Shown: piece by piece, positions 44,317 through 52,469 of the stretch
Layout: each line of letters starts with the position of its first letter
How positions within the stretch are numbered: position 1 is the first letter of the stretch
DNA from: Bacteroidaceae bacterium
GTDB taxonomy: Bacteria > Bacteroidota > Bacteroidia > Bacteroidales > Bacteroidaceae
Assembly: GCA_017483605.1 (NCBI GenBank)
Contig: JAFUWG010000055.1
Coordinates: 1-56,476 of the forward strand
DNA length: 56,476 nucleotides
Direction of reading: 5' to 3'
The notes under the pieces: model-generated
The model's database searches: none
Told to the model about the DNA's origin: nothing
What the model saw: only the letters and a program-made list of their open reading frames with translations
Made by a program: the position numbers and the translations under genes

Positions 44317-44718
44317 ATGTTAGTTGTAAGAAAAGCAAGGAAGAAAATCGTGCGTCCAGACGGACAGCATGATGCATGGATTTATCAGTCGCCTGCACTG
44401 CCCATCATCACCTTCAAGGAGTTGGTCAAGGAGTGTGCGGAATCATGCGGCGAGAATCCCAGTAAAACAATGGGCGTGGTGACTGCACTCATGGACCGCG
44501 TCTCTCACTACCTGAAGATTGGCCGCACGGTGCAGATTGACGGCATCGGCACGCTGAAACCGGTCATCAACTCAGCATCGGCAGAAACGTCGGAGGCTTT
44601 GGGAGAGCCTGCGGACAGCATCAAGGGCGTGAAGGTTCGGTTCTATCCGCATCAGCCTCTGCAACAGGCGATTGCGGAGAACGGGTACGAGTATCAGCAG
44701 GAGATGGATGATGAGTGA
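44317..44718 (+). CDS. HU-like DNA-binding protein
   Basis: 133 residues. Residues 30-100 match the HU fold: ITFKELVKECAESCGENPSK, then VVTALMDRVSHYLKIGRTVQ and IDGIGTLKPVINS, as in the HU-related family of Bacteroidetes (TIGR01201-type). The N-terminal 25 residues are a basic extension (KARKKIVRPDGQHDAWIYQS) and the tail is acidic and short (QQEMDDE). It has no PRNP-type DNA arm visible in the usual place, so its DNA binding may differ from HU. It is monocistronic and preceded by the palindromic array. Function is unknown beyond a nucleoid-type DNA-binding role. Confidence 0.85.
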   Translation: MLVVRKARKKIVRPDGQHDAWIYQSPALPIITFKELVKECAESCGENPSKTMGVVTALMDRVSHYLKIGRTVQIDGIGTLKPVINSASAETSEALGEPADSIKGVKVRFYPHQPLQQAIAENGYEYQQEMDDE

Positions 44719-44735
44719 AAAATGAAGCGTGAAAA

Positions 44736-44810
44736 GTGAAAAATTTGCTACCGCACTTGCACGTCAGCCATTGGCCAACTGCTGCGATAGCAAATTTTTC
44801 GTTTTTCACT
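44736..44810. terminator. Long inverted repeat between convergent genes, possible terminator or small RNA
   Basis: GAAAAATTTGCTA (44738-44750) pairs exactly with TAGCAAATTTTTC (44788-44800). A second AGTGAAAAA/TTTTTCACT pairing extends the outer part, and TTGGCCAA lies in the 37-nt loop. It sits between the HU stop (44718) and the MBOAT stop (44823). A and T tracts on both arms would suit termination in both directions. Confidence 0.5.
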
Positions 44811-44822
44811 TACGATACTTCC

Positions 44823-46391
44823 TCAGAACTGGAAATAGATGAAGGGCTGCACGTCGCTCGATTTGATTTGGATGACGATAAAGATGACGATGACGATGAG
44901 GAGGGCTTTGACCACCAAGGGGCATTTCGTGACGAAGGCCTTGCTCTTGTCGGAGAGCGTCTGGGGCAGGAAGTGGAGCACGTAGCCAAGGAGCATGAGG
45001 CTGCCGACGGCGGCGTATGACTGGCACCACTGGAGGAAAATCTGCGGTTCGAACTTGTAGAAAATCTGGTGGAAGACCTGCTCGGCGATGCCGAAAGACT
45101 GGGCACGGAAGAGCACCCAGCAGGCGGCGACGAGGTGGAAGGTGATGATGCCGCCCACGATGGCAACAAACCAATTCTTCTTAGGAGTGGGATGATGTTT
45201 GCTCGGCAGATAGGTCAACGGGCTGAGCACCCCACAGAGGGAGTGCCAGATTTTGTCGAGGCAAAGGAGCACGCCGTGGATGCCGCCCCACAGGATGAAG
45301 TTGAGGGAGGCTCCGTGCCAAAGGCCGCCGAGAAGCATGGTCATGAGCAGGTTGAAGTATTGACGGAACTTGCCGTGACGGTTGCCGCCCAGGGAAATGT
45401 AGAGGTAGTCCTTGAGCCAGGAAGAGAGGCTGATGTGCCAACGCCGCCAGAACTCGGTGATGGAGGCAGACTTGTAGGGGCTGTCGAAGTTCTTGGGGAA
45501 CTCGAATCCGAGCAGGAGGGCGATGCCGATGGCCATGTCGGAATAACCCGAAAAGTCGCAGTAGATCTGGAGGGTGTAGCCATAGACGGCAAGGAGGTTT
45601 TCGAGTCCACTATACAGGTCGGGCTGGTCGAAGATACGCTCGACAAAGTTGACGCTGATATAGTCGGAAATGACGGCTTTCTTGAAGAGTCCGGCGATGA
45701 TGTAGAAGACACCCGTACCGAACATGGCATCGGTGACCATGAGCGGACGGCGAATCTGTGGGATGAAGTCGCGGGCACGAACGATGGGGCCTGCCACCAA
45801 CTGAGGGAAGAAACTGACGTAGAAGGCATAATCGAGCAATCGATTGAGGGGCTTGATGTTGCCTCGATAGACATCAATAGTGTAACTCAGCGACTGGAAG
45901 GTGAAGAAGGAAATGCCCACGGGCAGGAAGATGTCACGTGGCTGCCACACGACGGCTTTCAGATAGGAGCCGGTGATGGAGGAAGGCACGTGAATGCCGT
46001 TGTTTTCGAGCAGGGTGCAGATGGTATCTCCGAGGAAGTTGGTGTACTTGAAAAAGACAAGGAGCCCCAAGTCGAGCACCAACGAGAGGAAAACAAGGGT
46101 CTTTGCCAACCCGCCCCGTTCTTTCACGCCGCCGATGGCTCGTGCGATGAAATAGTCGGACGTGGTCACCAACGCCAACAGCCAGAAGAAAAAGCCGCTG
46201 CTCTTATAGTAGAAGTAATAAGAGAAGAGGGTAACGAAAAGAATGCGGAGGGTGTCTGCCTTGCTGAGACAGTTATAGATGAGTGTGAATCCTAAAAACA
46301 AGAACAGGAATATGCCCGAGGAGAAAATCATCGGGGAATCGGGCTGATAGAGCAACTGTTCTATGAGGCGTGAAAAATCGATGTCAAACAT
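44823..46391 (-). CDS. MBOAT family membrane O-acyltransferase (AlgI/DltB-like)
   Basis: 522 residues with about 11-12 membrane segments. Signatures include LPVGISFFTFQSLSYTIDVY, FFPQLVAGPIVRARDFIPQI, YCDFSGYSDMAIGIALLLGF, EFWRRWHISLSSWLKDYLYI and the active-site histidine in LLGGLWHGASLNFILWGG. These are the AlgI-type MBOAT motifs. Such proteins pass acyl groups, usually acetyl, across the membrane to an extracellular polysaccharide or wall polymer. Two SGNH-type genes lie immediately upstream (3 bp from the nearer), as in alginate or peptidoglycan O-acetylation systems. The polymer acetylated here is not indicated. It ends the operon. Confidence 0.93.
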   Translation of the reverse strand: MFDIDFSRLIEQLLYQPDSPMIFSSGIFLFLFLGFTLIYNCLSKADTLRILFVTLFSYYFYYKSSGFFFWLLALVTTSDYFIARAIGGVKERGGLAKTLVFLSLVLDLGLLVFFKYTNFLGDTICTLLENNGIHVPSSITGSYLKAVVWQPRDIFLPVGISFFTFQSLSYTIDVYRGNIKPLNRLLDYAFYVSFFPQLVAGPIVRARDFIPQIRRPLMVTDAMFGTGVFYIIAGLFKKAVISDYISVNFVERIFDQPDLYSGLENLLAVYGYTLQIYCDFSGYSDMAIGIALLLGFEFPKNFDSPYKSASITEFWRRWHISLSSWLKDYLYISLGGNRHGKFRQYFNLLMTMLLGGLWHGASLNFILWGGIHGVLLCLDKIWHSLCGVLSPLTYLPSKHHPTPKKNWFVAIVGGIITFHLVAACWVLFRAQSFGIAEQVFHQIFYKFEPQIFLQWCQSYAAVGSLMLLGYVLHFLPQTLSDKSKAFVTKCPLVVKALLIVIVIFIVIQIKSSDVQPFIYFQF

Positions 46392-46394
46392 TTC

Positions 46395-47306
46395 TTAAAA
46401 TCCTTTTACTGACATGTAAGGTTTCTGCTCCTGCGGTGTGGAGCCGTGCATCATACGTGTCTGACTGCCCGACACGGCAGTACCTGAATATGCTTTGTAG
46501 ATAGCCTCGCCAAGCAGTTTCCCCTGAAGGGTGTAACCCGAGGCGAGGTAGTGGATGCAGTCGGTGTTCATCAAGCCCGCATCTCGCCAATTGGAACAGG
46601 CGGATGTAGCACCGCCGGCAATGGTGTAGATGTCCCACACGGCAAAGTGGTGCGTCTGGCAGAACTTGACGATACTGCGAGCCACATTGGCGGTGTTGGC
46701 ATTTGCCACCTTCACGGTGTTGTAGTGTGTCCGCCTGTAACGTCCCCGGCCCGTCGTGTAACTGCCTGTCCGCTGAGAGATATAACTGCCAGGAGGTGTG
46801 GTGAAGAGGAAACACACGCCTGGGCATCGTTCGCTGATACGCTGTGTGAGCAGGTTCATGGTTTCGGCATGAGCACGCTCGTCGATGGTGTTGCCATGTG
46901 CCTCGTTGGTGCCAAAGGAGATGACCACGAGGTCGGGACGCTCGGTTGCCACACGGTTGATCATGTCCTGCTCGTAGAAACGACGTGCCCATGCCCCGTT
47001 GATGCCATAGTAGGTGAACTCGAGGCGTGGGAAGTAGTTCTGCAGGGTGTTGCCAAGTGCACGTGGCAGGTAGTTTCCCTTGACGTGGGAGTCGCCTATC
47101 TGCATGACTTTCACCGCCTTCTTCTGCTGCAACTTCTTGAACACAGGTACAAGCGAAGAACCCTCTATCAACTCGTTAGAACGCGTGTTGCGAAAGTTGG
47201 AGGGGAAGGGCGTGTAAAGCGACTGAGCAACGGCTCCGCTTCCGAAGAGGACGAAAACGAAGACACCGAGTGCCATGCGGATGATATGTCGAGCGTTAAT
47301 GAACAC
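46395..47306 (-). CDS. Secreted SGNH/GDSL-type hydrolase or acetyltransferase
   Basis: 303 residues, starting with GTG at 47306, which overlaps the previous gene by 11 bp; the ATG at 47276 is an alternative. A signal peptide (GVFVFVLFGSGAVAQ) is present. Block I is VMQIGDSHVKGNYL with the catalytic serine near residue 73, block III is VISFGTNEAHGN, and the C-terminal Asp/His pair is in NTDCIHYLASGYTLQG. The family members next to MBOAT proteins transfer acetyl groups to extracellular glycans rather than hydrolyse them; this inference rests on context. Confidence 0.88.
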   Translation of the reverse strand: MFINARHIIRMALGVFVFVLFGSGAVAQSLYTPFPSNFRNTRSNELIEGSSLVPVFKKLQQKKAVKVMQIGDSHVKGNYLPRALGNTLQNYFPRLEFTYYGINGAWARRFYEQDMINRVATERPDLVVISFGTNEAHGNTIDERAHAETMNLLTQRISERCPGVCFLFTTPPGSYISQRTGSYTTGRGRYRRTHYNTVKVANANTANVARSIVKFCQTHHFAVWDIYTIAGGATSACSNWRDAGLMNTDCIHYLASGYTLQGKLLGEAIYKAYSGTAVSGSQTRMMHGSTPQEQKPYMSVKGF

Positions 47307-48804
47307 GATTGTCGTAATTCTTTTTTCCGTTCATCAGCACATCAAACAGCAGTTCCGCCAAATGGCGACCTCCTGCAAAATTGATGTGGGTGTAATCTTT
47401 ATTTGCCTGTTTGTTCTCCACCATCTTGGCAAGACTTCCGTCGCCGCCCATCGCCTCGTAGAGATTCCAGAAGGCAACGTGTTGGTCGCTTGCCATCTTT
47501 CGCTGATAAGAAACCAACTCCTGAATGCCGCCCATCGTGTGCATCTGTCCGTCGGAACCACGAGCGTCGCGGTCGCCAATGCTGACAATCAGGATGCTGG
47601 CATGGGGATACGCATCTTTCATGTGCTCCACAACCTTTCCTATCTGCGACACATACGAACTGTAATCTTTCTGCTTAGGTCCAGCCACGTTCAAGCCGAA
47701 ATGGAGGATGATGAGGTCGTAAGGACGCACAGCAGCAAAACTTCGCAAGGTCTCTTGAGGCACTTTGAGCAGATGCTGACCACCGCTGCCTCTCATGCTG
47801 AAGTTATCGACCGAGATACCATGCTGTCCGTCGAGAGCCACACCATAAAAGCGTGAGCCGCCACCTCCCGAAATCTTCATGTTGAACTTCCCGATGCGAC
47901 CTTTCACCGACTCTGCCTTCACATAGCAAGCGTCGTTGGTTGCCTGAGCCACTTGGCGAGTAACGGTCTTGTAGTGTACCACCGAATCGGAGTCGAGTTC
48001 CTCAATCACCTCCTCGTAAGTTTCTGGCTCGACAGGGGTGCCATTGGAGAAGAGCGACTGGCTTTCACCGCCATTGATAGCATAGTTGATGTTCAGCCCT
48101 GTGCCTGGTGTGAAATAGACGGTTGCCACCTCGGCTGTATCTAACAAGTTAGGATAGACATTTTTAGTGCCACGCATCTCGTAAGTGGCTGACCCACTTG
48201 GGATAAAATAACTGCCTGCAGGACCCTGCAACGAAGCCTTGAAGCCTCTGCCTTTCTCGTTGGCATGATAATGGCTCCAACCACTGCGTTTGGTGGTGAG
48301 GGAACGGCGAAAATCGGAAGAGACACACTGAATCTCCACAAAACCAACGCCACGACCACCATATTTCTGCTGCAACAATCCTCGCAAGTCCATCGTAAGG
48401 ATATCGCCCTCGATGTAAGAATCACCAAAGTAGGCGATGCGTACAGGACGTTCTGACACATGGTCAAGTGCCGCATAGAAGATGTCCATCTCACGATTGA
48501 CACCCTTCATGTCCGCAAAATCCTCGGTGGCAGTCATGCCGGCAGGAACGGAATCGACATAATGCAGTTGCTTGACCTTGATGGCGGCAGAATCAATGCC
48601 TTGCTCCACATAGCCGTCGAGCGAATCGGCAACGACTTCTGCCAATATCTTGCCGTCCTTGTCACGACGCTGCACATCGCTGAGGATGTTCACACGACGA
48701 AGGTCGGTGTCAAACATCTTCATGCGTGGCAGATAGAACAAACCTATCAAAGCCACCAGCACCAGAAGTACAAGCAGAAATGTCTGCCAATGTTTATTCT
48801 TCAT
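47296..48804 (-). CDS. Membrane-anchored SGNH-type protein
   Basis: 502 residues. A single N-terminal membrane helix (TFLLVLLVLVALIGLFYL) without a clear cleavage site anchors a periplasmic domain. Block I is RIAYFGDSYIEGDILTM with serine at residue 129, block III is LIILHFGLNVAG (GLN in place of GTN), and the C-terminal DYTHINFAGGRHLAELL supplies Asp and His. The insertion between blocks I and III (about residues 160-330) is large and beta-rich. It overlaps the next SGNH gene by 11 bp. Two SGNH proteins with one MBOAT suggest a two-step acyl transfer. Confidence 0.85.
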   Translation of the reverse strand: MKNKHWQTFLLVLLVLVALIGLFYLPRMKMFDTDLRRVNILSDVQRRDKDGKILAEVVADSLDGYVEQGIDSAAIKVKQLHYVDSVPAGMTATEDFADMKGVNREMDIFYAALDHVSERPVRIAYFGDSYIEGDILTMDLRGLLQQKYGGRGVGFVEIQCVSSDFRRSLTTKRSGWSHYHANEKGRGFKASLQGPAGSYFIPSGSATYEMRGTKNVYPNLLDTAEVATVYFTPGTGLNINYAINGGESQSLFSNGTPVEPETYEEVIEELDSDSVVHYKTVTRQVAQATNDACYVKAESVKGRIGKFNMKISGGGGSRFYGVALDGQHGISVDNFSMRGSGGQHLLKVPQETLRSFAAVRPYDLIILHFGLNVAGPKQKDYSSYVSQIGKVVEHMKDAYPHASILIVSIGDRDARGSDGQMHTMGGIQELVSYQRKMASDQHVAFWNLYEAMGGDGSLAKMVENKQANKDYTHINFAGGRHLAELLFDVLMNGKKNYDNRVH

Positions 48805-48881
48805 TTTCTCTTTACCTATTATATCTTTTTACCTAATTTCTCTTTCTCTCACCCCGTCGTACTCCCCCTTCTACAGAAAGC

Positions 48882-50951
48882 CTACAACTCATTGGTCGCA
48901 TTGTTCAGTTCCGGATAGGAAATGCGCGTGTGGTAGATGGTCTTCAACTTATCTTTCAAGACGGCCTTTGCCACGGCGATATCCTTGAACGTGATGGAGC
49001 ACTCACTGAAGAATCCTTCTGCCACTTGGGCATCTATAATCCTGTCAACCAACTGATTGATGCTCTCTTCCGTATATTCTGGCAGGGAACGTGAGGCTGC
49101 TTCTGTGGCGTCACACATCATCAGGATTGCTTCCTCCTTCGTGCTGGGATTTGGACCCGGATAGGTGAATGCAGCCTCATCAATCTCTTCGTCCGGATGC
49201 TCGTTTTTGTAAGTGATGTAGAAATACTTCGCCTTGCCCTTTCCGTGGTGCGTGAGGATGAAACGCTTGATGGAATTGGGGATGTGATTCTTATCGGCAA
49301 GTGCCACGCCATTGGCAACATGAGCAATAATGACCTCGGCACTCTTCAACGGGGTCAAGTGCTTGTGAGGCGACACGCCGTTCTGATTCTCCGTGAAGAA
49401 AACAGGACGCTCCATCTTGCCAATGTCATGATAGAGGGCACCAGTACGCACCAACTGTGCCTTTCCTCCAATCTTGTTCGCCACCTCCGCACTGAGGTTT
49501 GCCACCTGCATGGAGTGCTGGAAAGTGCCAGGAGCCACTTCTGTCATTCGCTGCAAAAGCGGATTATGCACATTGCTCAACTCGACCAGCGTCACATCGC
49601 TGACAAAGCCGAAGAGTTTCTCAAACACCCACAGCATCGGATAGGTGAACATCAGCAGCACACAATTCACCGAGAAGCACACATACATCCATGTGTCCAT
49701 CTTGACGCCGTTTTCGTGGTAGAACGAATAACCCGTATAGAATATTACATAGACACAGAAAATGATGAATGCCGTGCGGATAATCTGCGAACGCTGTGAG
49801 AGTTCACGCAAGGTCTGGATGGCGACCATACCTGCCACCAACTGCAAGATGATGAACTCATAGTTGCTGGTCAGCATCAGAGAGATGATGAGCACCATGC
49901 CTGTGTGGAACATAAAGGCGGTTCGAGAATCCATGAACACACGGATGATGATAGGCACCATACAACATGGCAACATGAACACATTCAGTATCTTATGCGA
50001 CATCATCAACGAGGCGATGATACAAAAAGCCACAGGCAAGGCGAAAAGCAGAATGCCACTGCGGGCATTGTCGAAATAATCTGCACGGAAAAGTGTCAGA
50101 TAGAAAATGAGGATGGTGAGGATGACCAGCACAAAGATGGTTTGTCCGATAGACTTATAAGGCAGTTCCGCACTATCCGTGTTCCGCCTTTCAAAGTCTT
50201 TCTGATAGGAATACAGAATATCGTAAATCTCCTCCGTCACCGTCTCGCCACGGTCAATAATCTTCTGTCCTGCCTGTACAAAACCATTATAGTTCGAAAT
50301 GCCTTGCAACTGCTCATCCAACTCTTCCTTCGACATCATCTCATCATAGGTCAAGTTGGGTTGAATCAGTTCATTGATATTGTACTGCTGCAAGACCAGA
50401 CGCGAATATTTGGCGGTATCTGCCGACATGATATACTTATAGGCAGAACGTGGAGAATAAACGTTGGACAAAGGGACGGAAGTCGCCAAATTGTCATTCA
50501 CAATGCGGATGTTCTTGTGATGCTCTTCGTCCGATTGCTGCGTATAGTCTTCGACAGACAGCACACCATGACGATAAATCGTATCCAGCAAAACCGCGAT
50601 GTGGTGTACATACATTGTGGCGTTCTCCCCATTCCACTCTTGAGCCGCATGATAATACAGACGATTCACCATGCTGTCCTTCACTTCTTTCTCATAGTGG
50701 AAGTAAGGCTGGAAACGCCGCTTGGTCAGTTCCCGCTCCTTATGAATGGCTGAGTCATTCTTCAGGATAGGAAACTTCGTATTGGCAATCAGCAAACCGT
50801 AGTTCCAAGGCATGTTCTGCTCGTACTTATAGCCAAACTCATCGCCCCTCGGCATGAAATAGACAATCAATACCGTTGACACGACCACCAATGCCACCTT
50901 CATCAGAAAGCGGGTGACGTCCGTACGTTTTTGCTGCTTGCTAGATTTCAT
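48882..50951 (-). CDS. 7TM-HD phosphohydrolase, PgpH-like (probable c-di-AMP phosphodiesterase)
   Basis: 689 residues. The order is one N-terminal membrane helix, a periplasmic 7TMR-HDED domain (about 50-275), seven membrane segments (about 280-455), and a cytoplasmic HD domain. The HD motif is RTGALYHDIGKMERPVFFTE near residue 506, preceded by APGTFQHSMQVANLSAEVAN (first His) and followed by ILTHHGKGKAKYF. In other bacteria PgpH degrades cyclic di-AMP, a signal linked to wall stress and osmolyte control; here the substrate is inferred from family. It starts 15 bp after thrC and ends 77 bp before the SGNH pair, so co-transcription with the thr genes is likely. Confidence 0.92.
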   Translation of the reverse strand: MKSSKQQKRTDVTRFLMKVALVVVSTVLIVYFMPRGDEFGYKYEQNMPWNYGLLIANTKFPILKNDSAIHKERELTKRRFQPYFHYEKEVKDSMVNRLYYHAAQEWNGENATMYVHHIAVLLDTIYRHGVLSVEDYTQQSDEEHHKNIRIVNDNLATSVPLSNVYSPRSAYKYIMSADTAKYSRLVLQQYNINELIQPNLTYDEMMSKEELDEQLQGISNYNGFVQAGQKIIDRGETVTEEIYDILYSYQKDFERRNTDSAELPYKSIGQTIFVLVILTILIFYLTLFRADYFDNARSGILLFALPVAFCIIASLMMSHKILNVFMLPCCMVPIIIRVFMDSRTAFMFHTGMVLIISLMLTSNYEFIILQLVAGMVAIQTLRELSQRSQIIRTAFIIFCVYVIFYTGYSFYHENGVKMDTWMYVCFSVNCVLLMFTYPMLWVFEKLFGFVSDVTLVELSNVHNPLLQRMTEVAPGTFQHSMQVANLSAEVANKIGGKAQLVRTGALYHDIGKMERPVFFTENQNGVSPHKHLTPLKSAEVIIAHVANGVALADKNHIPNSIKRFILTHHGKGKAKYFYITYKNEHPDEEIDEAAFTYPGPNPSTKEEAILMMCDATEAASRSLPEYTEESINQLVDRIIDAQVAEGFFSECSITFKDIAVAKAVLKDKLKTIYHTRISYPELNNATNEL

Positions 50952-50966
50952 AGAAACACTCCTTTT

Positions 50967-52268
50967 TTATTCAGCCAGAAGATACTGCTTAAAGGCGGCA
51001 AAGTCCTTGCTCATGGGCACACTCTGCTTCGTTCCCTGCATGAATGCCTGCAATTTGGCAGGAATCTCGATGCTCTCGCCAAGGATGCCGTCCACCGTAT
51101 CTTTGAACTTGGCAGGGTGAGCCGTTTCGAGGAACACGCCCACTTCGCCCTCCTTCAATCCTTCCTTCAAGGCACGATAGCCACACGCACCATGAGGGTC
51201 GCACACGTAACCCGTCTCTACCTTCACCTCCTTGATGGTTTCGGCAATCTGCTCATTCGTGTAAGTAGCACCGCTGATGTCTGCTGTAATCGCCGCATGA
51301 CTCTTGCCATACAGGTTGTAGATACGGGCAAAGTTGCTCGGGTCACCCACGTCCATCGCATTAGCAATGGTCTGGACAGATGGTTTCGGCTCATACTTGC
51401 CTGTTTGCAGATATTTGAAGAAGATGTCGTTGGCATTATTGGCGGCAATGAAACGCTTGATGGGCAGCCCCATCTTCTTGCCAAACAGTGCCGAACAGAT
51501 ATTGCCGAAGTTGCCCGATGGCACACACACCACCAGTTGGTCAGCCAAACCACGTTTCTTCATCTGGGCGTAAGCATAGAAGTAGTAGAACGCTTGTGGG
51601 AGGAAACGTGCCACGTTGATAGAGTTGGCTGACGTCAACCTCATGTGAGCATTGAGGTCGGCATCCATAAAGGCGTTCTTCACCAGTGCCTGGCAATCGT
51701 CAAACACACCATCCACCTCCACAGCCGTGATGTTCTTGCCCAACGTTGTGAATTGGCACTCCTGAATCGGGCTTACCTTACCCTTCGGATAGAGCACATA
51801 TACATGAATGCCGTCCACACCCAAGAAGCCATTTGCCACCGCACTGCCCGTATCGCCCGAAGTAGCCACCAGCACATTCACCTGCCCCTTACCCTCTTTC
51901 TTCAAGAAATACTGCAACAGGCGAGCCATAAATCTGGCACCCACATCCTTGAAAGCCAACGTAGGACCATGGAACAACTCCAACGAATAGATGCTGTCTG
52001 TCACCTTCACACAAGGGCAGTCAAATGCCAGCGTGTCATACACAATCTTCTTCAAGTCCTCGGCTGGCACATCCTCGCCGAAGAAGGCATCTGCCACGGT
52101 GTAAGCAATCTCTTGGAATGAAAAGTTCTCTATATGGTCAAAAAACTCCTGAGGAAGAGCCTTGATGCGTTCTGGCATATAAAGTCCCTTGTCCTCTGCC
52201 AGCCCCTTCACCACCGCCTTTTCCAGCGTAGCAATAGGAGCCTGTCCGTTCGTACTGTAAAATTTCAT
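50967..52268 (-). CDS. thrC: Threonine synthase
   Basis: 433 residues starting MKFYSTNGQAPIATLEKAVV, the usual ThrC opening. The PLP-binding lysine is in GPTLAFKDVGARFMARLLQY (K107). SGDTGSAVANGFLG is the phosphate-binding loop, and LVVCVPSGNFGNICSALFGK is a further conserved block. It converts O-phosphohomoserine to threonine. It lies downstream of thrA and the apgM-like gene in the same direction. A 201-bp spacer, the largest inside this operon, separates it from apgM and contains several hairpins. Confidence 0.97.
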   Translation of the reverse strand: MKFYSTNGQAPIATLEKAVVKGLAEDKGLYMPERIKALPQEFFDHIENFSFQEIAYTVADAFFGEDVPAEDLKKIVYDTLAFDCPCVKVTDSIYSLELFHGPTLAFKDVGARFMARLLQYFLKKEGKGQVNVLVATSGDTGSAVANGFLGVDGIHVYVLYPKGKVSPIQECQFTTLGKNITAVEVDGVFDDCQALVKNAFMDADLNAHMRLTSANSINVARFLPQAFYYFYAYAQMKKRGLADQLVVCVPSGNFGNICSALFGKKMGLPIKRFIAANNANDIFFKYLQTGKYEPKPSVQTIANAMDVGDPSNFARIYNLYGKSHAAITADISGATYTNEQIAETIKEVKVETGYVCDPHGACGYRALKEGLKEGEVGVFLETAHPAKFKDTVDGILGESIEIPAKLQAFMQGTKQSVPMSKDFAAFKQYLLAE

Positions 52269-52387
52269 ATCTTCTTATTTAAGTTCCGGAAATTCTGCAT
52301 GTCTTGTAGATAGAGGAAGTTAGAAGAAGAAAGAAGGAGATAAAAGACGAATGTTTTGCTTTTGGACAAAGTATCTTTGAAAGAGTT

Positions 52388-52441
52388 CTTGGGAGCGTTG
52401 CCCCAAGTATCGTCCTCTATCTTCCGCCGCTGAAAAGCGGC
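52388..52441. promoter_or_regulatory. Hairpins in the spacer between the apgM-like gene and thrC
   Basis: CTTGGG/CCCAAG (52388-52393 with 52402-52407) and GCCGCT/AGCGGC (52426-52431 with 52436-52441, loop GAAA) lie in the 201-bp spacer. CAAAG-ATA-CTTTG on the minus strand (52366-52378) is a further dyad. None is followed by a T tract on the minus strand. They may be processing or attenuation elements, or chance. Confidence 0.35.
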
Positions 52442-52469
52442 TATCTTCTTTTATCTTCTTAACATACCC

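Noticed and set aside
45069-46295. 408-residue open frame antisense to the MBOAT gene
   Set aside because: The opposite strand encodes a clear MBOAT protein with all family motifs; the antisense product is acidic and featureless.
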